Of a DNA stretch of 62,450 nucleotides, positions 11,052 through 24,200 are shown piece by piece. The stretch's first letter is position 1, and each line of letters begins with the position of its first letter. Made by a program: the position numbers and the translations under genes. The stretch is from Trichinella spiralis. Its lineage: Eukaryota; Nematoda; Enoplea; Trichinellida; Trichinellidae. The notes beneath the pieces were generated by a model. It saw only the letters and a list, made by a program, of their open reading frames with translations, did no database searches and was not told where the DNA came from. Location: positions 3,274,826 to 3,337,275 of the forward strand of contig CM012955.1 of NCBI GenBank assembly GCA_000181795.3. Direction: 5' to 3'.

Positions 11052-12322
11052 TCAAACAAAACGTGATGCGAAATCGTATTGACAGTCGTTTTCATCGTTC
11101 CACCACTGGTAAAAGTTGTTGTTGTTGTTGTTGTCGAAATCACGTCCACTTGTTCTTCTGTCCTTCTTCTCTTCTTCTTCTTTGATGGCCAAACACAAAT
11201 TGCACACGCAAGAAGGGACCAATTCGACCCTGGACGACCGAGTCCATTGGTGGTATTTTTCGTATTGGCGTGGATTGGTATGCAAAAAGTTCAAATAGTC
11301 GGCCAATTGTTGGGCCGAGTGGAAATCGTCGACGGCGATAAAACTGTGTTCCGGAGCGATCGGCTCGTAGTCGGCTCGACGCAACACGACCGGCACTGAA
11401 CCGTCGATCAACGCTTCGAAAAACCGTTCGGTCATGTAGTGACGGCATACGGTATTTTCGAACACGATTCGAAATTTGTACAATTTTGCCAACGACCGTT
11501 GCTGGTCGTGGTCGAACGCTTCTCTAGTCAGGGGCAGTGTTCCACAGGCGCCGTACGTGTCGATGGGAATGTAGCGGGCTAATCGTTCAACAAGCCACTC
11601 TCTGCCCGAATGAGTGGAACATTTGGACGCGATCCAAAAAGCGAGTCTCGTACGATTGTTCGGCTGTTGTTCACGACGAGTCGACGATTCTTCTCCACTA
11701 CTTTCACTTTTCTTCTTCTTCTTCTTTACCACCATGCCGTACGGACAGTGGAACCAAGATATTGGCATGTAAGTTACGGAATGGTCGAAAAAATTTCCCA
11801 CGCCCAACGTGGGGGCGAACAACTGGGGCGGTGCTTCGCGACTGTAAAATATGAAAATTTGATCGGGCCGTTTGGGAAGAAAAATGCTGCTCAATTGGAC
11901 GTCGCGCAGTTCGAAAATTACCGCCGAACTCACCGACAACAGTCGCTTGTCGTTCGAAGCGATACAGTCGTAATTGAAACTACAATTTTGCCGGCCACCA
12001 CCGGCCGGGAACCTCAATTCTGGCTGACCAACGGAAATGAACAACAGAACAATCCGTTTATCCAGTTGTTTTTTTTCTTTTTCCTGTTCTTCTTCTACTA
12101 CTTCACCATCGTCGAAATTCAATTTCGATTCGCCGGCAAATTCTCCACCGTCTAGAAATTCACTTTGCAAATCGGATACAACAACAAAAAAATCCAATTT
12201 CCATTTTTCCACATACCTCGGATGGTGACAAAAATTACCGTCGCGAGCAACAAAATTGCCAAAGTGAATATTTTCAACGGTACATGCAATCGTCCGTAAC
12301 AACAATAATAATTATAATCCAT
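11052..12322 (-). CDS. Alpha-1,3-fucosyltransferase (GT10), type II Golgi membrane protein
   Basis: Transfers fucose from GDP-fucose to N-glycans in the Golgi lumen. Two exons on the minus strand, 12322-12217 and 12151-11052, joined over a 65-nt intron (GTATGT...TTTCTAG); 401 aa. Exon 1 supplies the short cytosolic tail and signal anchor (residues about 15-35, KIFTLAILLLATVIFVTIR), which a single-exon reading would miss. The catalytic half has the GT10 blocks: LAFWIASKCST, RYIPIDTYGACG and the nucleotide-sugar motif FRIVFENTVCRHYMTERFFE, then GSVPVVL and a C-terminal CNLC. The usual YRxDSD block between the domains reads YMPISW here, an odd loss. Lys runs before the catalytic domain and an Asn run in the tail come from triplet repeats. 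It lies 328 bp downstream of CDK5RAP1, same strand. Confidence 0.9.
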
Positions 12323-12650
12323 AACCAATAAAAATTACCAACTGCACATTTGGACGATGCACGAGCTGGCTGGTAGCCTTCACAAATGTCAGGTCACGTA
12401 CGGTGCTTCGGGACGTGATGATCAAACTTGTTTTCTTATCATCCAACTACTACTACTACAATATTCATATTCGAACGATATACAGTACTCTCGTGTACGA
12501 TATATATTATAACGTTATACACAGAGAGACTTGTTGTTGTTGGTGGTGAAAAATGCAACAACATTTCAACGATACAAATTTTTATTATTTATTTATAAAA
12601 ATCAACTAATTTTGAATATATCTTTTTATATTAACTTGTTTTTTCTTTGG

Positions 12651-15046
12651 TCAACTTTCTGACAACGGTACAATTCGCCTGGCAACTCCTTTCAGCACTT
12701 CTGACGAAGCGTCGTTGATCTGAAATTATTATTATTATTAACATTTTCAAATGATCATTAAATCAGTACAAATTTGACAAAAAATACATCAACGTCAACG
12801 AAATCACCAATTTGAATGTTTCGCTGATGAATCGAAGACGACGACGACGACGAATCGAAACAATTCACCACTGAACTTTTGGGAAAAATGATTTTCAAAT
12901 TTCCATCCGATCGTCCCATCCAAAATTCTGTCGAACGTTTGCTTTCCTAGGAGGGAAATTTGAAAAGAAAAAATCGTTCAAATTAAATCATTTTCAAATC
13001 GAAAATAAACAAACTTTTTCAACAAGTACTGTCAACGTTTTTCCGATGAATTTTCTGTTCAAAATCAATGCCCCTTTACGAAATTCATTTTGCAACTGTT
13101 GCGAACGAGCTTTTTTCACATCAATCGGTACGTCATCGCAATAACGACGATGCGCTTTGGTTCTCTACAATTTTTTATTGATTGTTTTCTTCAAATCATT
13201 TCAACAACAACAACAATCAAACCTCACGCATACTGTATACAAATGTATAACAGTACGAATATTGGACATTTTTGATGAGTTGTACAGTTTGTTCGTGATC
13301 TTCATCGGTTTCACCACAAAATCCCGATATGAAATCACTGGTCAACGTTACACCTGATATTGGAAGAGGAATAAATTTGAAATTATAATTTAAAAAAAGA
13401 AAAACAACGAAATTTCTCTACCTGGAATTTTGTCTTTTATTTTCTCGACCAAATTCATGTACGCTTCTACAGTATAGCCGCGGTGCATTCTTTGCAACAC
13501 ATTGTTGCTTCCACTTTGGGCTGGCAAATGAACACTGTTGCAAATGTTCGGATGATTTCGAATCACGTCCAATACCTGGATTATAAAATTCAAATTAAAA
13601 AAATAAACTAATAATTCATCCGAAAAACAAATACTTCGTCCGGAAAATCTTTCGGATGCGGAGATGTGAAACGTATTCGAACGTTGCTGTTGATGTTGGA
13701 AAGTCGTTGAAGAAGTTCGGCAAAACGAATTCCACACTTTTTCCGCTTCACCACATTCACAAATCCGCTCGCCAAATACAACTGTCCATCAACAATTGTC
13801 GAACTTGGATCAGCATCACAATAGCTGTTCACGTTTTGTCCGAGCAAAGTGACCTCTTTCACCCCCTGAACAAATCAAAATGAAAAAAAAAAATTATCAT
13901 AATTCAAATTGGTCGCTTATTTTTGATCACTTAATTCTTCGCACAATTGTCGAAATTCATTTTCAATCGATTTCACTGGGCGACTTTTTTCAAAGCCTCG
14001 TGTAAATGGAACAACACAATAGCTGCACATGTTGCTACAACCTCGCATGATTGACCTTATAACAAACAAACAAACAAACAAACTAAAGCCTAAGACACCA
14101 GCATGTAATACACAAATTTACAAATAAGCAAACTGTGAACTTGAATCTCGACGAACGGGATGAATGTCCGCGTAAGTTTCATCGTAAGAAAAGATTGTGT
14201 TCACTAAACCGATATCATAAATCAATTTTAATTTATTAATTCAATATAAAATCAAATCAAATCCAATTACCCGCTTGTTGACCAGTTTCACAGGATGCTA
14301 TGAGACGTGGAAGATCACGATATGCATCAGGACCGGCGATCAAATCGACCAAACCGACTTCACTTCCAGACGGGTGTGCACTTCGTTTTGCCATACATCC
14401 TTGTGGATAATTTTTTTCACTGAGAAAATGAACATGCTTTCGCATCAATTACCCAATATTCCAATATACGGACTGCAATATTTCACTCCTTTCACGGATT
14501 GAAGTTCTTTTCTGAGCTGTTTCACACGCTTCCAAATTTTCTCCTCTGCACTTTGACGAATAGCGCATGTCATCAGTAGAACAACATCAGCCTAAAATAT
14601 TTTTTAAGAAAAAGCAAGCATAACAAAAAAAACAAACCTATTACCTCTTTTGCATTATCGGTTTCTTCAAAAGATGCCTTCGTCAAAATAGCACGAACAA
14701 TTTCGACATCATTAAAATTCATCTGACATCCATAAGTTTCGAAATAGACTAAAACCAATTTCTTCATCAATTTCATCAAAATCCAAATCGAAATCAACAA
14801 CAGTTCAATCAATCAACAAAACAATAATCCAATACCTTTCTTGCCTTTCCCTGAAAATGCATTGTCATTTTCTATGTAAGGGATTTTTCTGCAATCGTCA
14901 TTCAACCCATCCGCTAGCGAACCATATCTGCAGTGTTGTGCAACGTTATGCAAATTGGGAATGCAAAATTTCGCATATCGAAAAGTCGCTACAGCGCATC
15001 GTTTCAAGCACAAATGATGATAAAATCGGTTCACTGAATGCATCAC
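12651..15046 (-). CDS. CDK5RAP1: CDK5RAP1-type tRNA methylthiotransferase
   Basis: Radical-SAM enzyme that makes ms2i6A at position 37 of tRNAs, mainly mitochondrial. Twelve exons on the minus strand: 15046-14836, 14748-14645, 14591-14453, 14399-14271, 14203-14134, 14055-13931, 13865-13635, 13575-13422, 13353-13223, 13164-13015, 12946-12788, 12719-12651. Residues 1-70 are basic and aromatic, fitting a mitochondrial presequence. The N-terminal MTTase domain has its three cysteines ([21 protein letters not shown]). The radical-SAM CxxxCxxC is [35 protein letters not shown] and HLPAQSGS follow; exons 10-12 hold a TRAM-like domain with a serine run. Odd: exon 6 ends in phase 1 at its only plausible donor (GTGATC), while exon 7 must start in phase 0, so that junction is unsolved. 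3' signal at 12581-12586. Confidence 0.92.
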
Positions 15047-15569
15047 TCTTTTTTTCCAATTTTCAAATGATCAAACAATAAAAATTAGCTCTATAGTATA
15101 AATGTAAACTGAAAACACTACAAAAGAATAATTAAGTATTATTTTTTTCGATATAATTTTTTTGCTTATTTAGTGTGTAAAAATTGATTGAATTCTTTTA
15201 TAATTAAAAAACAAACATTATAAAAACGTAATATGAATATTTACTTTTATATTTCACTGGGAAAACATGCATATCACAGTGCAATAATTGATCAAGTATC
15301 ACAGTTCCACAATGGTGTTTAGTTTTTATGATAAATCAGTTTGTCATTTAATATTTTAAAGTTCAATTCAACAAATTGCAATCTTTTCAAATTTGCTGAT
15401 TGTACCGCAAATTATGCAAACGGACTTAAATGTCACATTTTACTTTTCATTTCAAATATTAATCAATCACAATTGACATTTTCAAGTTGTATTTTATTCA
15501 AGATTCAATTTGAAAAAAAATTTAATCAAAAATTTTAAAAAATGAGCACGATATTCACTGATTTATGTA
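15047..15569. other. Gap between TMCO4 and CDK5RAP1
   Basis: 523 bp, AT-rich. A minus-strand AATAAA at 15493-15498 fits the end of the TMCO4 transcript. No further feature seen; the spacing is larger than in typical nematode operons. Confidence 0.45.
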
Positions 15570-17652
15570 TCACATGTCCACTGGTATTCCTATAAAATTC
15601 AAAATTTCCGGCAATTTGTTTACGTAGTCGGAATGACTTTTCACCTAAAGTAAAAAAAAATTACTAATTTAAATTTTTCCAAACGCTTCAAATTATCCCG
15701 TACAATCAGTGATAAATCTTTGTTCTGAATTCTTGGGCTGACATTTTCGATTGGTTCAAGACCAGCAACGGAATACTGAAGATTCATTGTTCGATATAAA
15801 AATTTCAAAAGCCAATCCGATCTGAAAAGTATATTATGCAAAATTTTTCTTTTATTTCACTGTTCAATCGAATTACCGACAATAGCCGTTGATGATATAG
15901 CCGCCGACAACTTGAGAAATTTTCTTCCATTCACACGGCGAACATCCCACCGGCGTACCGAGTAAAATTACATTTTGTACAATGCCGGCAAAATTGCCAC
16001 TCTTCTCCATGAATAAAAGGCAATGATAGATTACCCTAGCGCCGAGGCTAAATCCAAGCAAAGTGACCGGTCTGTGACCGTGTTGCCGGGATAATAACAT
16101 TTGCGAGAGCTGTTCTCCGACCTCTTGTGAACGCCGTATGCAAACATTCCACGGATTATCAATTACACTGGCCACGCCCAACAAACCCACAGGCCAAGCA
16201 ACAGCGGACATGACACCTGAAACAGCAGAATTATTCGTTTAAACAGAAAAAAAATGCTGCCACTGTACCCGCGAGTGCAGTTTCCATCAAACTGTGCTGA
16301 ATAGCGCAAGACAACGCAACGGAAAAGATGTAATCGATCGCTTTGCCAAATTCTAATAAATATTTGCTTTCATATCGCAAACAATACTGCTCATTGCTGG
16401 CATTCAAGCACCGCCAGGGTGTTTTGAAACTGTCCAAATGGTCTTCCGTGATCCACCCGGACACGGCCAATGCGATGTGCAGACTGCGACGTCGGTAATG
16501 CAATATTTCAATGGTGAACTCTTCCAACGCGCCGAATCGCCTTTTCAACTTGTATCCCGTCCATCCGGCACCGGCAACACCGAAAATACTGCCAATCACG
16601 GCCGCACCCGCCGTGGTGGCAAGACCCAAAGTGGCCGCAGAGCCAGACAAGGTAGCCAAACCAATAGCTAACAGCGGAGTAGCTAAACCGCCGGTTAATC
16701 CTGAAACAAACAAACAAACAAACAAACAAAATCGTGAAATTGGTGTACAATTGAATTTACCGACTAGAGTTCCACCTACGACACCACCAAAGCCGATCAT
16801 CAAGGCTCGTTTCCATTTTTTGCTTTTCTCCGTGAATTCAGCTTTGCTTGAAGTTGATCTGAATGAAAAATTTCCCTCGTGAAAACACTTCAACGAACAC
16901 GATTCGATGCTTACGAATTGTTGTTGCCGGCTTGTTTGGAAGAATTAATCTCCAACGTGCAAATCAAAGCATTTTCACATTCGTTGAAAATTTCCATCGT
17001 TATTCCAAGCATATCAGCTGCTAGTATCAAAAGATGCCGCAAGCGTGAATCATAGTTGCCTGAAATTCGCATCCAATCAAAGAAGCTGTTTATCAATTTG
17101 CCAAGTGAATTAATTTCATTTTTACCGTTGTGGATGAACAAAATTAAAATATCAAAAAGAACAAGTGAAATATCATTGTCGGACCAGAATTGATCTTCTT
17201 TTATTGCTGAAGCAAATTGTTCAGCTTTTGACAAATCTACTCTGTCGTACATTGCTTTCATTTCGGCATTTATTTCTTCAGGCAATTCCATATGAGCAAA
17301 TATATTTTCGAAAGTATTCTGAGAAAATTCCCTACAAATATTGCAATGTTTTTTCTTCAATTTGATTCATTGATTAATTAAAATGTGTTCAGTGAGTTTG
17401 GATTTAATAGAAATAAAATTGATCGAGCAATCAGACATTATCATTAGCTATTCATTAGAATATATTTCGTTTGATAAGAAATACAATTGAACAAAATCAT
17501 GCTTACTGATTGCAAGGTTCAAAAAAATGAGTATGCAATAAATTGGCAAACATGTTGCATATGGATAACTTTGTGTTCGTGTTCAGACAATGCGGTGAAG
17601 TCGACAATAATGAAGGCGATGAATCGGTTGATTCATTGACGCTATTATTCAT
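15570..17652 (-). CDS. TMCO4: TMCO4-like DUF726 alpha/beta-hydrolase, membrane protein
   Basis: Member of the TMCO4/DUF726 family, membrane proteins with a lipase-like hydrolase fold; substrate not established. Seven exons on the minus strand: 17652-17507, 17331-16915, 16858-16761, 16700-16269, 16216-15877, 15821-15665, 15644-15570; 554 aa (human about 630), phases agree. A helical N-terminal region leads to a Gly/Ala-rich hydrophobic stretch (residues about 215-270). The hydrolase part has SVIDNPWNVCIRRSQEVG, the nucleophile elbow GFSLGARVIYHC (Ser about 421), VILLGTPVG and IINGYCRSDWLLKFLYR, all close to human TMCO4. The ATG sits 11 nt after an acceptor-like CATTCAG. A TTTG microsatellite forms the polypyrimidine tract before exon 4. 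Intact. Confidence 0.93.
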
Positions 17653-19480
17653 GGTTGTTGTTTCTGAATGAATCGCATGAATTAAAAAAAAGAGAACAAC
17701 TGTATGTTCATTATAATTGCACGTATGCAATTATTAGAAAAGGAAAAAAAGATATATTGAGACAATGAAATTGTGAATATTATAATTTAGACAAAGAAAA
17801 GCAAGAATATTTTTCCATAAGAAACACGATGATCTTGAAATATTCTTCTTGAGATGAATTATTTCAAAAGGATTAATTGTCATGAGCAAATCAATCAATC
17901 GAACAAATTAGCAAATGAAAATGAATAAAAGTTTGCATTTTCAACTGGATACAATTCATGTGGACAATTTTGCCATTCATTCACTGATATGCTTGTTAAA
18001 TGTCGCAATTTGCATCAGTATTCAACTAATCAAAGCTGACCAACTAGCTGACTAGCTAGCGTAGCAATGAACAGAATTAGCCGACCGGCACGTGTTGACA
18101 TAGTTCGTTGCGTAAGCGTTAAAATCAACAAAACCGAAACCAACGTCTCTTACCAATGCTATATTCAGTTGTTGTTTTCTTATTTTCAATTTCTCTTAAA
18201 ATAAATTATGATAAATTCTTTATAATTCGCTTATTTGTATGTGAAATATTATTTTGCTTTGTTTTCTCCAAATCTGAGCAACAAATCCGCTTGCAAAAAA
18301 GGTTTACTTTGACGAGGTCGATCGATCAATTTTATCCTTTTCCGGAGATGAATCCACTATCTAGTGAAGTTCAAACTTCGATGTTAATAAACATTGGAAA
18401 ATGGATATTTCAACTTTTTATATTTGAAAATTTATTCCAAAAGAAAAAAATTGAAAAATTTCTTTCATTCTTAATAAAAGATGTAAAGTAAAACTTGAAT
18501 TTCACAAAAAGCAAACATCCTTTTGTAGCGGTTACAGTACAAAACTGTTTACAATAACTTCAAAATAAAAATTGACACATCACTCGTTGTAGTAGAACTG
18601 ATTTTTGATAAACATGGAAAACATTCATAATCGACATTCAATTTCTTGTTACCAACGAATATATTAATAATTGTAAACCAAATACATACCGACAGTATTG
18701 TTTTTGTTGTTTGTATTCAAAAGTACAAAAGCATCGTTTTTCAATGACTTTCTACTTTGACTAAGAAAACCACCGCAAAACGAATTATTGATCGATTAAG
18801 CTTTGTTAAATCGTGTTGTTAGAAGCATGATATATAAATAATGTTGGCTAGATTCAACCGAACGACGACGTTGACAACGACGTTGCAGAAACATTCTAGT
18901 TGAAATGACAGCAACATTGGTGGTGGTAGCTGACTGGCAAACTTCTACTCAATGCTTTATCGACTAGGGTATATTTATAAAAATAAAACACCACTGCTCA
19001 TGCTTCTGTTTTATTCTTGCTAAATTTTTGGAAATGTTCTATTGAATAGAATTAAAAAAATTTGTTTTTCATTCTTGTTGAACATATAATAGATGGATTG
19101 GAATTTTTATGAAAATGATCTATAAATTCTTTTTGTATAAGAAAATTATTGTAAAATAATAACAACAAAATAAGTTTGCAATTTTCAACAATGATGAAGA
19201 ATAATAAAGTTTACTAGATCATCTGCTACCTTGAACATAATAGGCTTAACCAGTAGTTGCGCTGAATTATTATTCTTAATACAGAGAAATAAACAATATA
19301 CGCTAACAATATTTAACCAAGTTGTTTACAAAACTGTTGACGTGAATCTTTAATAATGCAGTTAATAATAATATATAATTTTATTATAAATGGGTCTCTA
19401 TTTAAATTGTAAATTTAATCTCGACAAAGTTTCACTCGGACAGTTGTCTCGGTGTGCATAAAACAAAACTCAGCTTCAAC

Positions 19481-19507
19481 ATGAAGAAAATTAAATATAC
19501 ATTATCC
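19481..19507 (+). other. Candidate distal first exon of PLEKHG5
   Basis: An ATG followed by eight codons and a perfect donor (GTAAGT) in phase 0. That fits the phase-0 acceptor at 28537, where the reading frame is open before the first Met. It is preceded by a less AT-rich stretch. This would imply a 9-kb intron. Speculative. Confidence 0.15.
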
Positions 19508-20984
19508 GTAAGTAAAATTTTAAAATTGTACATCATCACAAACAAAAACAATATCAAATTTATTTCTATATAAATATAGAATAGCAAGTGCAAATTATTA
19601 TTTTACAATGTACAAATAAATAATGATATAATTGAAAAAGATTTCGATATTTAAAATTTTGATGCATAAAAAAGTATGGAGATGAAATTACCCAGTTGAA
19701 GCTTAATGGTGAATTAATAATAAAATGAATAAATTAATATTATAAGAAATTTCATCAAAAATTAACAAGTATTCTATTGCTTTCATGTTGAATTATTTTT
19801 TTCGTAAGATGAGTTTTTGTTTGCTTGGGAGAATAAAGAAAAAAAAAGCATTGAAAAGCATAATATGCATTGAAATATAATGTTCTAATACGTGAAAGTG
19901 GGAACGGAGGAAGAATAGAATGTTAATGTTGCTGATTTTCTTAATTTTCTTTTCTTTTATTCTTTTTGCTTTAAATCCAGCAGATAATTTGAATACATTT
20001 GAATCAAAGCTGTAAATTCAAGTCGGTTGTACATTAATTGATGTCGGATATGTGTGAAACGTGATCAATTAAGTAAATAAGTATTACAACACAGACAAGT
20101 GAACATTTTCCAAACAATGCATCAACTTAGCTGAGCCTTATTTACCTCAATGAAATACTTTTTTTAAGAAAACTCGTTAATAAAACGTTTCTATGATATT
20201 ATTAATATTGAGTGAATATTAATTTTAATTTTTTTCATTTTTGTTGAATAAAAAATGTTCAAGTGCCAGGTAACGTACTCACTGATCCCAAGTGAATTAC
20301 AACTGAATCTACAGTACGTATATATTTGGCTGTTGTATGTATTGTAGGTGGTCATGCGATATTTTTAATTTAAAAAAAAACAACAGAGAATTATTAATTT
20401 CAAAAAAATAATAATAAACGAAATGCATTAAAGTTGCTATTACTGTGGACGTGATAAAATTGACCTTGAATGGAACTTTTGCTACGTTTTGCTTGTAAAG
20501 TGATAATTAGTGTGAGATCTTTACAGAAGATGTTGATAATGATGATAATTTAAATTAGATACTGTTTTTTTTCTATTTTGTTAATATATTGTGGTTAAAA
20601 TGGTAATATTGAAGTAATGTTTGGAATGGTTCGAAGAATAAAATAGGCTAAATTAGAATGGGTTTCCAACTTAATGCTGCTGTTGTGCAAAAGCAGCATT
20701 GTGTCCCAAAGACCGGTCAACTGAGGCTAGTGAATGGAATTATTTTTCACTGTTGTCACAATGGTGGCCGTGAAGTTCTCCCATTTACCGCATTGGACAA
20801 GTTGGAGCAATTGGTTGACCAGATTTTTCACCAGCTATTGCATGAAGTTGTTTCGATGTTTGCGACCTTGCATACAATATTTATTCTTTGCAGATCTTTG
20901 CTGCCAGTGGTTGCAGCTCGACGGGGTCGATATTGCCGCTTTCAGTTGTTTTCCTTCCTCTCTGTATGGGTCAGGGGACAATAA

Positions 20985-21205
20985 AGACATTCTCTTTCTC
21001 TCCTTCCCCTGCCCCCTCTTCTCTGACGCTTTCTGTTACTCTGTATATTCTTTTATTCGTTCTTTGCTTCCCTCTGTCTCTGCCTCTGTCCCCGTCGCCG
21101 TCTCATCTCTACTTTTCACAACACAACAGTTGATCACATCTCGTTTGATATACCCCTTCATCCCCCTCCCCCTGTGCATCCCTCCCTACATCCCCTCTGC
21201 TACTT
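20985..21205 (+). other. Strand-asymmetric pyrimidine-rich tract
   Basis: About 220 nt with a strong C+T excess on the plus strand and almost no purine runs, unlike the surrounding AT-rich sequence. It includes blocks such as CCCCTTCATCCCCCTCCCC. Could form triplex DNA or be part of a transcript; function unknown. Confidence 0.5.
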
Positions 21206-24200
21206 GATTGTAGTGCTTTGAAAAAAATGTTACGGTGGCTATTTTTCCCCACTTCTCTATCATCAACTTGGGTTCATTTTATCATCACCTTTTAATATTG
21301 GTAATTTTATAATTATTTTAATTTCACTTTTTTTATTCGCGATATACAAATCTTTTCAATTCTATCGACTCATCAATTGATGCTATTATTAAGCATGCCG
21401 CTTTCAAACAGGTTCGACATTGTCAGTGGAAATTAATCAAATCGAACAACAATAAGCAGCTAATTAATTTTATTCTTCAACCGCATGTCTGTTGTATTGA
21501 AATATTTAAATTTAACATTTAAATATTATGCACCTTTTTCATTTGGAGAAAAATTTTTGTCAATCAAATTGAAACTAAATTGAAAATTATCAATTTCATT
21601 TGTCAATGGACAATTTGAGGATGAAAAAATTATGAATGTTGAATTTCTGTTTTCAAATTTCGAATAGTTTTTCAGTTGAAAGCACGCGACAAAGGCCAAG
21701 CATGAAATGTTATAAATTTTACAATATTTCACTTTATTAACCATCATGCTAAATATATAATGGTCCTTTTTCTTTGTTTCACTGCGGTCTATCAAATACA
21801 AGTGAAATTTAAGAATTATTCATTTGCATAAAACAAACATTTAATAATATTTTTTTGAAAACAAATACAACAAGTAAATAATTCTATGATTTTTGTTTTG
21901 CTAGATTATGAAATATGATGATATTGAATAGTTTTGTCAATTTTGAGCAAAAAATTAATCTAAATGAAGTGTGAAAGTAAAAATTAAAGTCTCATAAAAG
22001 AAAAAGAAACACTGATTAATTATTTTTCCTCTTCTATTCTTCATTCAGCTACGTGATATCTTGAAATTGGTTGATAAAATAATAAATTTGCATGTTGAAT
22101 GAGGTGACGTGGAATCGAAGTGTATGCAATGAATTTTTTCGAGCGAAGTATTGAATGATAATTTTTAAAATTCCAAAATAAAAGTAGAATAATTTTCATT
22201 TATGAGCAAATCTAAATAAATAATATATATATATATATATTTGATGAAATATTGACGATCATTATTATTAAGGTATTTTCTGAACGAGCAAAGTGTTTCC
22301 ATGTATTTGATTGGCGTTCATTGTTTGATTATCGGATAAATGCAAAATTATGACAGTGATCCATAAATTGTTCAGTTGTCATTCGAATGACTCGTGCAAT
22401 TTCAAAGTACACGTGCTATAGATTGTAATAATAGAAAATCCATCGTACGTGACTGGTGGAATTAGTTTTTACCGGAAAATTAATTAGTCAATGCTTGTGG
22501 ACGATTTAGTCGGGAAGTTTTGGTAGTCTTGGGAAAATATTCGCCAAATGAGGGTCGCGGATGTTTTCCGTTCCTTTGCTTTGCTCTAATGAAACTTTGC
22601 ATAAATGAAGTTAGCCATTGGCTATTATTACTATTATTATTATTACAAAGGTGTCGTTTGGTATTTTGCTCATTCCAACTTTAAAATGGACCAATTTTTC
22701 AAATTCTTCTTTTTCACTTGTAAACAGTTTGAGGGTCATTCGTTCAAAATATGGACAGTACAGTAGAGTACTGTCAGTCTGGCTGTCTGTTCGACGTTGC
22801 TCAATGTCGATGCCCGGTTATTGTACGACATGTCCGCTTGTATTGCGTCTCTGCCTGCATTCGTCCCCTTTTTCTTCTTCTTCTACTGCCGCTACTGCTT
22901 CTGCTTTTGCCACCGGTCGTCGGTCAGCTGTGGACACTGGTTGACACTTTTATTATGCATACACGTTTACCATAATCCCACAATGAATATATATGATTTG
23001 TTCAATTTTATTTCTAAGTTTTTTTTCATTTCCTTTCCAGTGGAACATCCTCATGGAATATATAAAATTATCAAAGGATTTCTGCTGTTTTGAATTTCAA
23101 TACTTTTCTTTTTATTCGTTGAATATTTTTGCAAAAATTTTCCATAAAACAAGTGATTTGTTTTCTTTTTCAGATTTCTCAGATTGAATTTTTCAAAAGT
23201 TACTGTACATTTTCAAAAAAACCTTGACGAACAGAAAAAAGCTGCCCATATTCTTTCTTCATTTGCTGAAAATAAAGACCAAAACAGTAAGTGCATATTC
23301 ATATTTTTATTCTTTTTGCTCAAGATGAGAATAATAAAACTAACAGCTTGCCTGTTTTGTATCAAAATTGAATTTCATTCAACTTTGAGGTTTAATTGCA
23401 ATTTAAAATTAGCGCACTTTTATATAAAAATGCAACTGTTCCAATATGACAAGTTAATTGAATTTCTTCCTCGTTGGACAAAACAAACGTCAACGGTTGG
23501 GCAAATTGTGCACTTGCTTTGGGCTTTTTCTTCTTCTTTCTCTTCTACTTTTCGCCCATTGAACGTGACTTTCTTCTATTAAGCATACATATAATCTTGT
23601 TAATCTATTAAGCGAACGTATAATTCAATAAACCAATAAAATTCCTCTACCTTTTTATCCATATGCACAAATGCATATTCATATATACATATATGCATAC
23701 GTATGGAAAATGTATGAATTTTACAAAAATTACAAAACACAATTTCTCTCTTATTGATCATTTAATTATTAATTTACTACAAACAAATCGATTTTTATAT
23801 TAAATTTCATCAAGAAGCTGATTAGAAGAAAACAATACGCTTTTCACGTCTCGTGTTTCGCTTGTTCTAATAAATGTCATTAAATCATTAAAATAAAGTA
23901 AAGGAATGTAGATTTCTTTTTTCCATAAAAAGGAAATAGTACTTACTCCAAATTATCATACTATGTACAATTATAATAATAGAACATCAAATTGTCTTGT
24001 AAGTAGATTTTATTTTACTTTTATTGTAAGCTTGATTTGTTTAATTGGAAATGATGAAGGTGCTACTGTTGATTTAGGTAAATTACCATATTATTTTCCG
24101 TTTGATGTAGTGGAAGGAGATTGGCTTTAGAATTCATTTAAAAAATTTTGTTTCAATTCAAATATTTTTTGCAATCGTTCACAATGGAATGAAAACTTTA

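Noticed and set aside
11610-12155. Long plus-strand frame of 181 codons
   Set aside because: Antisense to the fucosyltransferase, whose conserved motifs are on the minus strand.
12227-12305. Fucosyltransferase start inside the single long frame (12305)
   Set aside because: That frame runs through an intron; the ATG at 12322 in another frame gives a proper signal anchor and a GTATGT donor in matching phase.
20658-20984. Possible doublecortin-like domain
   Set aside because: A few residues (REVLP, LDKLEQLVDQI) recall the fold but the Asn-Gly-Asp core and spacing do not fit; left as an unassigned frame.
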